64,000 nt of DNA from Omphalotus guepiniiformis. Taxonomy: Eukaryota; Basidiomycota; Agaricomycetes; Agaricales; Omphalotaceae. Numbering within the stretch: the first letter of the stretch is position 1; each line of letters opens with the position of its first letter. The stretch covers positions 62,001-126,000 of the forward strand of contig JAQOOI010000066.1 of assembly GCA_028554645.1 (NCBI GenBank), written 5' to 3'. The notes below the pieces were generated by a model, which was not told the DNA's origin, ran no database searches, and saw nothing but the letters and a program-made list of their open reading frames with translations. A program made the translations under genes and the position numbers. Below are positions 54,087-64,000 of the stretch, in pieces.

Positions 54087-54104
54087 CCCTCGCGGTGGGC
54101 TCCA
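54087..54104 (-). other. Primer-binding site of Ty3 copy 2
   Basis: Same 18 bases as copy 1, two bases inside the 5' LTR. Confidence 0.75.
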
Positions 54105-54106
54105 GA

Positions 54107-55950
54107 TGTAGTGACTATGAAATGAACGAGAGAGATACTCAAATGAGCACAATCCAACTCAAATCAAAATGATGTAGGGTGAGGTGTGACTGGCGTTGTC
54201 AGAGATTCCGCACAGTTAGACGCAACAATTGAACTTCGAATCTGCAGGGTTACAGATGCCTTTATCTCAATCTGGGTGAAAAATGGCAGAGGGTATCTCA
54301 AAACACAAGATTCAGACTGAAGGTAAGGGTGGTTTTCAGGGTTCAGGAGGGATTCAGGACAATCAATCTCGATGTTTAAACTCGATCCAATGGTCAGACA
54401 ATGCAGGGAACAGTTTCAGATGCAGCACAGACAGTTTCAGCAGGCAGATTCAGCACAGACAGAACAGCAGTTTCAGCAAAGATTCAGTATCTCTTTCAAT
54501 TTATCTGCCACAAGGGACTTTACAGAAGTTTTCACAACTGGATATTTCTCGAACTGAACTCTAAAGAGCCAGGCTATATTTCGTCTAAGAAGGGTTTCCT
54601 GCTTTGGCTTGTAGCTTTGGGCAGTACTTGCTTAAGAAAATCTAAATAGATACTCTGTAAACTATATATACTAAATCATAAAATCAAACATATATCTCGA
54701 AATTAAAAGAGTAATCTGAACAGTAAATGAGTCAAAAGTAAGTAAGTATCAATTGAGCAGAGATTGGATTCTTTTTAGGTAGTTTTCTAGGTAATTTTCC
54801 AGTTAGATAGTCAAAATGTAGGAACTTTGGGTATAGATTGGTATAAAAACAGAAATATATCGCTTTGTCCGCGTTCTAGGTGTGTTAGGGCGTACCCAGG
54901 GTATCTAAATAAAGGTCCAGATCCTGTAAATAGCAACCAGTATCCTGACAGGTGACATTCTCCTTAGTGCATTGCAAATCTGGTCCCCTATAAGTTTCTC
55001 CAAAATTGGCACATCCTCCTCTACTAGGGCAGCATTAGGAGTTGTGTAGAAGCTCTAGAGCTTATCTAGACCATGCTTCATCGTTTCTATCAGCCACAGT
55101 AAGGTACAGTAACTGTTTATTTCAAGTTTTACCCCTATACATCTCTTTTTGGTCAGATTTGTACTCAGGTTATATTTCTTGTTTAGGATAGCTCCCAGCT
55201 TCTCCTAGGACAGTATTCTATCCCATAGTTTCGTCTAAGACCTCCAATTAGAGCGCCTTTGTCTTTTATCAAGTTCAGAGGGTTACTGAATTTCAGAGAG
55301 ATACTCAGATCCAGAGAGATACTCATTTTCAGTATCTAACTCCTTCCAGCATGAGTATTGAGTATCTAACTCATTTGTGCAGATGTAACTTTTGAATCTA
55401 CTTCCCTTATTACACAGATTGGCATTTCATCTCAGTGACATTATATCCACATAGTACTCAATGTACAATATTTCTCTGGTAATACAATCTTCAAGATTGC
55501 CCATATTCTCAGCATTCAATCTTATAGTGCCAACTTAGTTAGCAAGACCAGCTGGAACTTTTGATCAGTCCAAAGGACTTAGATAGTTGTTCAATTGAAG
55601 TGAAAATCCATCAACCCCTTGGATTACAGTCAACAACACTTGGTAGAGTCTCTAGTTATTAGAGGGTGGGTCTGACCAACTCAATCTGGTATGGAACATG
55701 GGAATTCCAACACATCTGGAGAGGCATAACTAGTATCTCTTTGTATAACCCATTGGTCACAGTTGCTTAGTACCAGATTCAGTACTGTAGCAAACACTAC
55801 ACTTAGGTATTGTGAGTACAAGTATGTTTCATGTCTTAACTAGCAGTCTGGGGTGACTCTAGTCCTTTATGTTCAGTTTCCAATGCTTGAACATTCCATA
55901 TTTACTTCAATCTGATAGATTTCAGTACTGAAAGGCTTTTTGACGCAACA
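54107..55950 (-). repeat. Ty3 element copy 2, 5' LTR
   Basis: 1,844 bp with TG...CA ends, indistinguishable by eye from 39420-41263. Confidence 0.95.
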
Positions 55951-56368
55951 CCGCGTGCACCTTTCTCTTTGGGCTGGCAATTGACGCCGGCACATTCATA
56001 TACGTTCACGTCATGGGTCTTAATGGGTCTTAATGTGTAATACGACGCTGTAAGTAATGCCGTCTACATTCCAGGGGCTTAACAAAAGCCGTGATCGATG
56101 ATCCATTAAAGGTTGAGAAAAAACCAGCGGGCCTGTTTTTTTTTTCAGAAGCGGGCAACAGCACCGGAAGAAAAACCCAGCGTGCCTGGCACGAAACACC
56201 TAACCTCCTTCCGGGAACAAGGCAGCGCCGTATTTTTAGTACTTCGAGTCAATACCCCCGCCCTTATGAATGCATTGAATCGAACTGAAGGTCGCCAAGG
56301 ATCCTTCTCGTACTAGTTGTTTGGGTGCTCTCCTTCCTGGGTCCGACTGGTCGCGACATTAAGCGCGT
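55951..56368. other. Upstream region of the HMG-box gene
   Basis: Starts with the CCGC target duplication. It holds a short gggtcttaat tandem (about 56012-56035) and a run of nine or more T at 56135-56146. The Ty3 copy 2 insertion therefore lies only about 420 bp upstream of the HMG-box start codon, probably in or next to its promoter. No TATA box is obvious. Confidence 0.4.
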
Positions 56369-58437
56369 ATGCCTGCCAAAAGACGCAGAGGCTGGCGAGG
56401 CAGGACTGCAGAAGGCCCGGGTAGGCTATCTTACTTGCATTGTGCGCTTTCTATCTACTAACCTTGTAAACTGTCCCAGCTGAGACGGGGTCTTTCACCT
56501 CCGAATTCCGAGTCTCGGCTGCTGGCCCCAGTTCGTCGTCGCCCTCTTCCCCGTACGCTTTCGAACATTTGACGACGTTCCCGAATCCTGTAGGCCTCCT
56601 TAGCCAGTCACAGCGTTCACCAAATGCGTTCATCCTTTACCGCTCGGCTATGTCGAAGGATAAGCACGTCTCAGCGTCCGTCGGAAACGGCAAAACCCTC
56701 TCACAGGTAGCTGGTAACGTGTGGCAAAGCCTTCCGGGAGACCAGCAGGAGGTTTGGCACGGTAGGGCTGCCGCGCTTGCCAAACAACAGCGTGAGCACC
56801 CCGACCCCACGTTTCGGCCTCGAAAGGCAAGGACAAACGAGCGGAGGAGGAGGGTGGAGCCAAAGGATACGAAACGCTGCGAGAAAGTATCGCAGTTGTT
56901 GCTGGAAGGGAAAATGGGTCGAGAATTAGGCAGCGCGATGTCTGAATTTGATCAGCACCACGTTCCTGAGGTTGTCATTCGTTTCGGCAGTCCCATGACA
57001 GAACGTTCCTTTGAGCGAGAATATAAAGGCGGTGGGGGTCACGACGATCAGCTCTCCCCGCTTCATCTTTCAACGGACGCTCCAGGCTCGCAGCTAAACG
57101 CCGAAACGCCTCGTCCTCCCACCCAAATCGTCTCAAAAGAATCACCCGAACGCCTACCTTGGGACGAGGCTCCTCAGCACGTAAGTCGCTAACGCAAAAC
57201 AGGTTCTAAAAGTAGCCATTTAACTTCACTTGTAGGCCACAGGCTCCATTTCTACAGGATCCGGTGTTACGACCCCTACCTCCTCGCCTCCGCCAGCTTC
57301 CTTGGATGGCGGCCGCATGGATTCGTTCGATCTCACCGCTTGGTCTCTAACCCTTGAGGATTGGCTCGATCTTGCGCACCTGCCAAGTCCCATGACAGAA
57401 CGTTCCTTTGAGCGAGAATATAAAGGCGGTGGGGATCATGACCATCAGCTCTCCCCGCTTTATCTTTCAACGGATGCTCCGGGCTCGCAGCTAAACGCCG
57501 AAACGCCTCGTCCTCCCACCCAGATCGTCTCAAAAGAATCAACCGAACGCCTACCTTGGGACGAGGCTCCTCAGCACGTAAGTCGCTAACGCAAAACAGG
57601 TTCTACAAGTAGTCATTTAACTTCACTTGTAGGCCACAGGCTCCATTTCTACAGGATCCGGTGTTACGACCCCTACCTCCTCGCCTCCGCCAGCTTCCTT
57701 GGATGGCGGCCGCATGGATTCGTTCGATCTCACCGCTTGGTCTCTAACCCTTGAGGATTGGCTCGATCTTGCGCACCTGCCAAGTCCCATGACAGAACGT
57801 TCCTTTGAGCGAGAATATAAAGGCGGTGGGGATCATGACGATCAGCTCTCCCCGCTTTATCTTTCAACGGATGCTCCGGGCTCGCAGCTAAACGCCGAAA
57901 CGCCTCGTCCTCCCACCCAGATCGTCTCAAAAGAATCAACCGAACGCCTACCTTGGGACGAGGCTCCTCAGCACGTAAGTCGCTAACGCAAAACAGATTC
58001 TAAAAGTAGCCATTTAACTTCACTTGTAGGCCACAGGCTCCATTTCTACAGGATCCGGTGTTACGACCCCTACCTCCTCGCCTCCGCCAGCTTCTTTGGA
58101 TGGCGGCCGCATGGATTCGTTCGATCTCACCGCTTGGTCTCTAACCCTTGAGGATTGGCTCGATCTTGCGCCCCTGCCAGTTTCTATATTGATGTCGGCC
58201 CAAGATTTAAGAAACTCGGCGGGCTCAAATTCTCTTCCAATAGCTCACGTGAATTTCCTCAGCCCTACTGTATCTTTCCCCGCGATCTCGTCGAGGCCAC
58301 CGGGGGCAGAGTATAGGCTAAGTCAAGGTTCAAAGGGAATGTCCCTCGAGAACCGTCTGCCTCATTCAACGCCAGCGTTCGCGATGGAGGACTGGCTTTG
58401 TTCGGACAACCCCTCAACGCCTTCGACCGTTTGTTGA
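56369..58437 (+). CDS. HMG-box protein with internal triplication, five exons, 614 aa
   Basis: Exons 56369-56420 (MPAKRRRGWRGRTAEGP), 56480-57180, 57236-57577, 57633-57974 and 58030-58437 join in frame; intron 1 is 59 bp with CTACTAAC before the acceptor, introns 2-4 are 55 bp. The HMG box is at residues about 63-135: RSPNAFILYRSAMSKDKHVS, LSQVAGNVWQSLPGDQQEVW and HPDPTFRPRK. This layout (RPPNAFILYR...K..S...W..) is that of fungal MATA-type HMG boxes, so it is a likely DNA-binding regulator. The rest is Ser/Pro-rich and contains three 114-residue repeats (SPMTERSFEREYKGGG... LTLEDWLDLAHLP). No stop or frame break is seen. It need not be a mating-type gene: this family is large in agaricomycetes. 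Confidence 0.8.
56990..58180 (+). repeat. 397-bp tandem triplication spanning exon and intron
   Basis: Three head-to-tail units start at 56990, 57387 and 57784 (gtcccatgacagaacg). Each holds the end of one exon, a 55-bp intron and the start of the next exon; 397 minus 55 is 342, a multiple of three, so each unit adds 114 codons and one intron in frame. Units differ by only a few bases. Confidence 0.95.
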
Positions 58438-59273
58438 CCGATAACAAGACGCATCTCTTCGGGCTTATTCTTCGCGCCACTCACCTCACTTTCTCATAGC
58501 CTCTTTGTTAGTGTCAGCAGCTAGCCTCTGCCCTTTCTTTCCTTTTGCCGGTAAAATATCCAAGCTCCTCCACTCAAACCCAATCGAAACCTCTGCCGTC
58601 GAGAAACGCCTTCAGTTTCGCTCTCTAGTAGCTTTTTCCTTTTAATTATCGCACAAACAACCCGCACCTCATCCCTTCCGCTTCTCAGCCTCTTCAAAGT
58701 TCCGCATTTGGGTAACTGAAACCCTTAACCACACCTCACTCAGTCTCTTCAAAGCTCCGCGTTTGGGTCGCTGAAACCCTTAATCACCCCTCACCCCTTT
58801 TTACGGGTTCTCGGACAGCTAGTCTAGCGCTCGCATACTTGGGTACCGCTAGCAGGTAAGTCTAAGTACCAAGGCGCGGGGGTAGGAACTATGAGCGGTA
58901 TCAAAAGTAGAACCAGTTCTGATTAATCAGTTTAGATTAAGACCTACATATGAACCGGAATTGAACCCGATTATCCAAGCTTCCACCACCAACATCTGGG
59001 ATGAAAGCTTCTGTTTCTAAACCTGGTTCCGCGACTTCGAAACACTCTGTTGTCTTTGCTGAACGCCGAAGTTGCCGGTACTTCGTCCTCTGTTTTGAAA
59101 CCCCCTTCCCGGAAACGACTTCGAGCTCCATCCCCTGAGAAGAAACAGGCCCGGAAAAACTCATACTCTATTAGTTGAACAGAATGGAAATGTATTGCAA
59201 GATCAAGGGCTAGTAGAATATCAATACAGATACTAGTAGAATGGCGGTAGCTATGCGCCCGTATGGACCCCTG
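58438..59273. other. Intergenic, with an imperfect duplication
   Basis: About 52 bp is duplicated in tandem at 58690-58742 and 58743-58795 (ctcttcaaag..ccgc.tttgggt..ctgaaaccc). A plus-strand stretch at about 59040-59175 could encode a short basic tail (PPSRKRLRAPSPEKKQARKN) but has no start or partner exon. Confidence 0.4.
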
Positions 59274-60400
59274 CTAATATCGAATCTGAATTTCACCCTG
59301 CGAAACAAAAAGAAAAACCGAAAACAAAGTTGAGCCCCGAGTTCGACAGACCGCGACACAGAACGAGAGCTGGCGCCTGTACGATGGCCCGTCGTCTGAA
59401 GAAGTTGTTGAACAGCTCGTCGGCGTAAAGGAATTGGAAAGTACGATGGACTTGACGAGGCAGGGGTCGAGGAAGTCGTCGTCGAACGGCTTAGAGAACG
59501 CCACCAGAAACAGTTGAATGCCTGTAACCCCAACGTCAATCACAATCACCACGAACGAGAAGGAGAGCCGGGGGGAATCCAATTGTTTAGGTTCCCAACG
59601 CCCTCCTCCAGTCGCTTTACACAACACAGAGGATCTACAAAGCGGGTACGAATCAAGTTCGCCATAAGAACGTTCCTCATCCGCCAACAACGGTAAATGA
59701 CTCGACCGAAGCGTAACGCGTCTCCTCAAATCAGGGTTCGAAGAACGCGAAAGACTCCTCTGAAGAGGTAGGGAGGGTAACATATCCGACTTTCGCGCAC
59801 CACCAACGGCGACAAGTCGAAGTGTATTCGCATTCGGAGGTGTACGAGGACTCTCCGAAACAGGCGAACTAGTCCCACTATCCGATAAAGGTCTCTTCGT
59901 TAACAAAACGATAGGTAACGAAGGTCTAACAAGTTCAGGTGTCGTGAATTCGAAGTTGATCCCAACAATCATCACAAACCCTCGAACAAGTAACCCGAGC
60001 GTAAGGCGTCTCGAATTCGTAGATGGGTACGTTCCTTGGCGGGTTTAGGAAAGGTAGGTTTGTTGTATCGAGGAGAGGTGTGATTCGGGATGTACATGCT
60101 TGACAAAATATACCTCCGCATTTACGACAGTGGAGTTTACGTTCGAAGAACAAGAATTTGATTTGGCAGTAGAAACCGTCGCAGTTTGAAACGCCCGAAG
60201 GTGTGAACGCACCACGGAGGAGGATTGGGTTGTGTAGCCGTGAGCGTAGGTTACACAGGACAGGACGTTTGAGTGTTGTGAGGGTAAATGGTAGACGCTG
60301 GGATACAGTACGCAAATGCGGACCAGAATGCCGCTGTTCCCCTCCAGCAATGAGTGACGCCAGAGCCCACAAAGGCCTCGAGAAACCCTCCAGCTCCGCG
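59274..60400 (-). pseudogene. FYVE-type zinc-finger protein, frameshifted
   Basis: Minus-strand coding reads C-D-G-F-Y-C, FFERKLHCRKCGGIFCQACT, TPLLDTTNLPFLNPPRNVPI and RVCDDCWDQL. The four cysteine pairs and the R(K)LHCRKCG core are those of a FYVE finger, which binds phosphatidylinositol 3-phosphate on endosomes. Just after CDDCWDQL the frame ends, while the next frame goes on with TTPELVRPSLPIVL, SESPRTPPNA and basic Ser-rich sequence. A one-base slip near 59960 therefore breaks the gene. The N-terminal part upstream of 60400 could not be resolved. Confidence 0.65.
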
Positions 60401-60677
60401 GAACGTCGTCGAAGTGCGCTCCTGTCTCAGCTAAGTGGATCCTCGCTCCTCCAGGCGAAGCGGACGGAGCCAAAGCATCGAGCATCGTCGTCAGCACAGA
60501 AGCGACATCTTCGCGCGTGCGAAGAGGGTTGGAGAGGATTCGAGTGTAGAAGGTAGATTGGGGGGTAAATGGCTTGGAGATTGTGAAGAGAGGTAGATGA
60601 GGCGACTGAAGCGTGCTTGAAGTAGGAGGAATGTCAGGAAATAAGGCGCTTCAAAGTTTACTGACGCTGCTTCGAGT

Positions 60678-60921
60678 TTAACGGGTAGTCGGCCGTATAT
60701 CTTCGCGTCGACGGATTGGGACTATTTCGAATTCGGCGGAGGAGGATATTACTTTGAGGAGACCTTTGTCGAGTTCTTTGAGGGTGAGGGTGTACAATTC
60801 GACTGTGACATCTGGAAAAATAATCCTTCAGATACATTACGAACCTAGAGGTAAACCGATTACTCACAAGAAATGTGGCCAACATCGTCAGTCGCAAAAT
60901 TGCGGTTGGAATTATTACGCG
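60678..60921 (-). pseudogene. Fragment resembling the BRR2 (U5 snRNP helicase) Sec63 region
   Basis: Two minus-strand exons, about 60921-60868 and 60811-60678, join in phase over a 56-bp intron and read HISYVTVELYTLTLKELDKG then LLKVISSSAEFEIVPIRRRE before an early stop. The pattern (YxTVELxxxxL...GLLxxxSSAAEFExxPIRxxED) is that of the Sec63-type domain following a helicase cassette in BRR2. Only about 60 residues are left, so it is a displaced fragment. The assignment rests on memory of the family pattern. Confidence 0.45.
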
Positions 60922-61410
60922 ACGCACCGTACTACGTCGGTCGGTATTCTGCCCGTGGCGTAACCATCTCATCCTCGATGTCCTCTTCTACCTCCCTGAT
61001 AGCTCTCGTTTGACGCCGACGAACCGAACGTCTTAGAGATACGTTATTCGTGGGACCGAGGAAGCTGCATTGCTTGAGCAGAAAAGAGCAGAGGGAGGGT
61101 AGGTGCGGTTCGACGGTTGCATCTACTCGGGAGTTAGTCGAAGGAAGAGACGGTAAGAAGTTCAGCCTGCACATACGGCTATCGAGGTTGGCTCTTTCCT
61201 TCCTAATAAAAACAAGGCAACCTCTCCCTAAAAAGCCACAAGGGAAATACAACAAAGGGGAACAAAAGGAACACGGTTGTGGCTGAGCGCGTGACCGTGT
61301 TCGAGTTCGGATAAAGGCTTTCGTTGATTTCCGGTTCTTCCTCCCTCACATTCACTTTCCTTGACCATTCTTCAGAGGTTCGTGGCCCTTTTTCCCCAAC
61401 CCTGGCGTTC
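60922..61410. other. No gene recognised
   Basis: Short frames only; no family or exon chain could be supported. Confidence 0.25.
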
Positions 61411-61570
61411 AAGAGCCAGAGGCGTAGGCGCCTCAGGTAGCGGATTCGACCCCCCGGTTGGATCTAACTGAGGGCCCTTGAGTGCCTCTGGCTCCTCGGA
61501 GCAGTTCCCGTCGTTCAGAGCGCCTCAGGTGGCGGATTCGACCCCCGTTGGATCCAACTGAGGCCCCTGG
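61411..61570. repeat. Palindromic and repeated module
   Basis: A roughly 48-bp sequence (gcgcctcaggt(a/g)gcggattc... aactgagg) occurs at about 61428-61475 and 61519-61565; inside each copy cctcag and ctgagg pair as a hairpin. The first copy is bracketed by the 11-bp inverted repeat gagccagaggc (61413-61423) and gcctctggctc (61484-61494). Confidence 0.6.
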
Positions 61571-61657
61571 ATACGGAGCTGCTCCCAGCCCCTTCGTGCT
61601 CTCTTTGAAGGAGCCTACAGCTGATTCTTTTGGGGTTTAGCTTCGTACGGGGGCGGG

Positions 61658-63432
61658 ATGGGCTACTACTTACGGTCGGTACGTGCCGGGGGGCTATTGC
61701 CTCGAACGGAGCCTAACTCTTCAATTCCTATAGACCAAACGTGTACCCTCAGACCCTGTGGCAGGGCTTTACCAGCCTGGAACCTCTGCTGGTGAAGATT
61801 TAGCTAGGGGGAAAGGACTGGACCCAGTGTCTCCTCTCTTTCTTCCCTCGTCTTTGGACTTTTTGGAGCAGGTAGCTGCAGCTTTGGAGGAGGCCCCCTC
61901 TCTGACCGTGGAAGAAGACCTGGGAGCGGAAACGGCCGCGAGTACAGTGGACGGCGAAACGACTGACCAAGTGGACGACGACGACAGCTGCGAAAGCGAG
62001 GACGGCATCGGCGTTACAGACGAAGGAGGACAACCGGAAGAAAACCCCAGCTACGTTGCAGCACCGAACAGTGCGGTTGAAGAAAGCTCCGGTGCTCCTC
62101 AAAGCAATCGTAACAGAAAGCGTCGTCGGCGTCGCCAGCTGCAACGCCAGAAGGGTAAAACCAGGCCTTTGGCAGAACCTTCCAACGCGGATTCCGGTTG
62201 TTCCCAGCCTAGAGGTTCGAAACCCAACCGTTCGAAGGCCAAGAAGCGTTTGTTCAAGCGTCTCTTTGGCTCTTCTGAGCCTATTCGATTGACGACGGAC
62301 ACAGCTGAGTTAGGGGCTGCTAAGGGCGCCCATACCGGCAAGCGAGGGACTGCAGAGGAGCTTGGCGATACAGAGGAGCGAAGAGCAGAGTGGGACCTTC
62401 CGGAACTTCTGGCAAGAGGGTTTCAACATGTAGAATGGGAAGGAGAGTGGGTACCTTCCTTTGTCTAAGCCCTTCTTTTCGTTGATTTCTTTCTGTAGCC
62501 GCCCTGTACCAGTGATAGACAGCAAGGGGAGGGTTTGTGGTGGTTTCTTCGGTCAGCCTAACGACCCCACTTACGTCGACGACGCCTACGCCTTCTTTGA
62601 CTTGTTGATGGAAGAAGGGGAAGCCGCGACGACTGGGCCCCACAATCGCGGCGCTTTTCCAGCGTTCAACCGGGGAATATCAATGGGCATGGGAAATAAG
62701 TCTCCTGTCTGCTTGAACAACCGGGACATGAACCCTGTTCTGGACCAGCTGGTGGGGCACAAGGCTGTACATCGCGTAGCTCAGTATCAAAACTGTAGGT
62801 GTTTTGACCCACCTGTTCAATCACGTCTGATAATACAGCAGCTGTCTTCAAACTTTGGGCTCCTCGTGTTTACGCCGAGTACGAAAAGACCCTCGATGCA
62901 ATGTACAAAGCCAAACCAACCCTCCCGGGCCCGAACTTTGACGGCGTCGTGTTTACCGCTGCAGCCTTCAACTTCGGAGGAAAGGTTCGTTCCTATATCC
63001 ACCGGGATCATATGAACTGGGCTTTTGGCCTCTGCGCTATAACTGCCCTTGGGCGTTTTGATCCTACTCGAAGTGCTCGGTTAATACTTTGGGAATGGAA
63101 GTTGGTTGTGGATTTCCCTCACGCTGCTTCCGCTTTGATTCCTTCCTCCATAGTCACTCATTCCAATACACCACTAGCCCCTGGTAAGTTTTTTTGGACT
63201 TATTGTTTCCCTAGAAGCTAACCTTCCTTCAGGAGACCAGCGCTGTTCGTTCACCCAATACTCCGCAGGCGCTATCTTTCGGTGGGTGGAGAACGGCTGC
63301 GTGACTGAGGAGACGCTGAAGAACACGGATCCTCGTAAGTGGAAGAAGGTACAGGAAAAGAAGGAGACCGCTTACCTTGAGCGCGTGGAGAATTTCTCCC
63401 ATCTTGATGAGCTTGTAGCCCGGATTGACTAG
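61658..63432 (+). CDS. TET/JBP-like 2OG-Fe(II) dioxygenase, five exons
   Basis: Exons 61658-61678 (MGYYLRS), 61734-62450, 62499-62794, 62839-63183, 63233-63432; introns 44-55 bp. Exon 2 is acidic then strongly basic (RNRKRRRRRQLQRQKGK), likely nuclear. The double-stranded beta-helix follows: PVPVIDSKGRVCGG, AAFNFGGKVRSYIHRDHMNW with the H-x-D iron ligands, LILWEWKLVVDFPHAASALI, the distal His in SSIVTHSN, and CSFTQYSAGAIFRWVENG with the co-substrate Arg region. This is the fungal TET/JBP-like type, whose members oxidise 5-methylcytosine or thymine and are often carried by KDZ transposons. One caution: exon 2 to exon 3 splices one base out of frame with the conserved PVPVIDS reading, so either the junction is mispredicted or the gene carries a one-base deletion. 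Confidence 0.75.
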
Positions 63433-63576
63433 AGACTGGTTTTTTTCTTTTCACTCAAAATTCTTTATAGCAGTAAACCGGATTGTATTCTTTTAGTCAC
63501 TAAGTACAAGTTTTTCTTAATCTAATGCAATTTGAGTATCACAGCAGGGAGCAGGCGACAAGAAAATAATAAGGGT

Positions 63577-64000
63577 CTATTCTAGCTTGGAGAGGTCACA
63601 GACGTGCTTGGAACAGAATTTGAGTTTTCCGCAAACCTTGCAGGGGCAGCCAATGGCGCCGTCTGAGCCCAGAAATCAGAGGTGACAGCGAAAAAGAATT
63701 CAGAAAGAGTACTTACCGATAGTAACTCGCCCGTCCAAGGTTAGATCAATAGGGTCTTTTTGGGTCCCTTTATTGGTGAAGACTAACACTTCGTCGTCCT
63801 CGTCCTCTAGAGCAGAGTGTTAAAATAGCTAAGGAGAGGGATTTCCCTAACGTTACCTATGTCTTTGAACTGGCCCGTTCGGTCGTAGACGATTTGGCCT
63901 GAGGATCCGCGTCGAGTGTCTGCCTCAAGCCTGTTGAGGCGTGCAATAAGGGAGGACACGTTCTTTGCAGTCCCATCCTCCGATGCATTGGGTGCCTCAA
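63577..64000 (-). CDS. Hypothetical protein with Cys-rich C-terminus, 3' part (runs off the right edge)
   Basis: Minus-strand exons 64000-63857, 63806-63717 and 63662-63577 join in phase; introns are 50 and 54 bp. The visible protein has a Leu/Arg helix (NVSSLIARLNRLEADTRRGS), an acidic stretch (EDEDDEVLVF) and ends GAIGCPCKVCGKLKFCSKHV then CDLSKLE. The cysteine pattern CXCX2CX5CX3C looks metal-binding. It lies tail-to-tail with the dioxygenase gene, about 145 bp apart. No family recognised; the N-terminus is outside the window. Confidence 0.6.

Larger units (their letters stand above)
39420..55950 (-). mobile_element. Ty3-type LTR retrotransposon with antisense cargo genes, copy 2 (16,531 bp)
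   Basis: It has the same structure and orientation as the element at 11536-28067, with LTRs at 39420-41263 and 54107-55950. CCGC flanks both ends (39416-39419 and 55951-55954). Differences from copy 1 noticed on reading are one T fewer in an intron of gene B (about 45733), one substitution in pol (46885) and one in the Gag extension (53660). It lies 11,352 bp from copy 1. Its flanks differ from those of copy 1, so it is an independent insertion and not a segmental duplication. Confidence 0.95.

Noticed and set aside
39420..55950. Second Ty3 copy as part of a segmental duplication
   Set aside because: Flanks differ and each copy has its own target duplication, so two separate insertions fit better.
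56270..56320. ctcgtactag word reminiscent of ribosomal RNA
   Set aside because: Too short, and the surrounding bases do not match any rRNA region I know.
58937..59164. 75-codon minus-strand frame and an opposing basic plus-strand tail
   Set aside because: Neither has a supported start, splice partner or family; reported only as part of the intergenic description.
61440..61560. tRNA-like ggattcgaccc words
   Set aside because: No cloverleaf with acceptor, D and anticodon arms can be formed around them; they belong to a repeated hairpin module.

Overview
The window looks like a chromosome segment of a mushroom-forming basidiomycete (Agaricomycetes). Reasons: genes are split by many 44-60 bp introns with GT(A/G)AGT donors and CTAAC-type branch sites; the families present (WOPR regulator, HMG-box protein, membrane-anchored WD40 protein, TET/JBP-like dioxygenase, LRR/F-box-like and FYVE proteins) are typical of that group; and the mobile elements are fungal Copia, Ty3 and PIF/Harbinger types. 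All gene models come from reading frames and splice signals only; no database search was possible.

Layout. 1-1614: 5' end of a Copia retrotransposon (minus strand; Gag/protease start and a 503-bp LTR) sitting in a decayed tyrosine-recombinase gene (1615-1985). 1986-7196: poor in recognisable genes. 7197-8554: a complete six-exon WOPR (Gti1/Pac2) regulator. 9276-10350: a coiled-coil gene with one unexplained frame break and a decayed conserved fragment. 11536-28067: a 16,532-bp Ty3-type LTR retrotransposon (minus strand) lying inside an exon of a roughly ten-exon minus-strand gene, whose 5' part is at 28068-29642 and whose 3' part is at 10459-11535. 30820-32182: a complete WD40 gene with two GC-AG introns. 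33449-36640: a degenerate tandem repeat, a gene fragment and a PIF/Harbinger transposase relic. 36792-38680: a broken LRR/F-box-like gene. 39420-55950: a second, almost identical copy of the Ty3 element in the same orientation. 56369-58437: an HMG-box gene with an in-frame 397-bp triplication that includes an intron. 59274-60921: FYVE and BRR2-like gene relics. 61658-63432: a TET/JBP-like 2OG-Fe(II) dioxygenase gene. 63577-64000: the 3' end of a Cys-rich protein gene.

The most unusual object is the Ty3 element. Its sense strand carries Gag, protease and RT-RNase H-integrase in three successive -1 frames, with a consensus A_AAT_TTT slippery site between protease and RT. Between pol and the 3' LTR lie two further genes on the opposite strand, of ten and seven exons. 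Because they are antisense to the genomic RNA, their introns cannot be spliced out before reverse transcription, which explains how an LTR element can carry intron-rich cargo. One cargo gene is CpG-rich while gag-pol is CpG-poor. A GAGTATCTAACTC-like motif recurs at least twelve times in introns, intergenic parts, LTR and coding parts. The two copies differ by only a few bases on reading and each has its own 4-bp target duplication (ACGC, CCGC), so both insertions look very recent.
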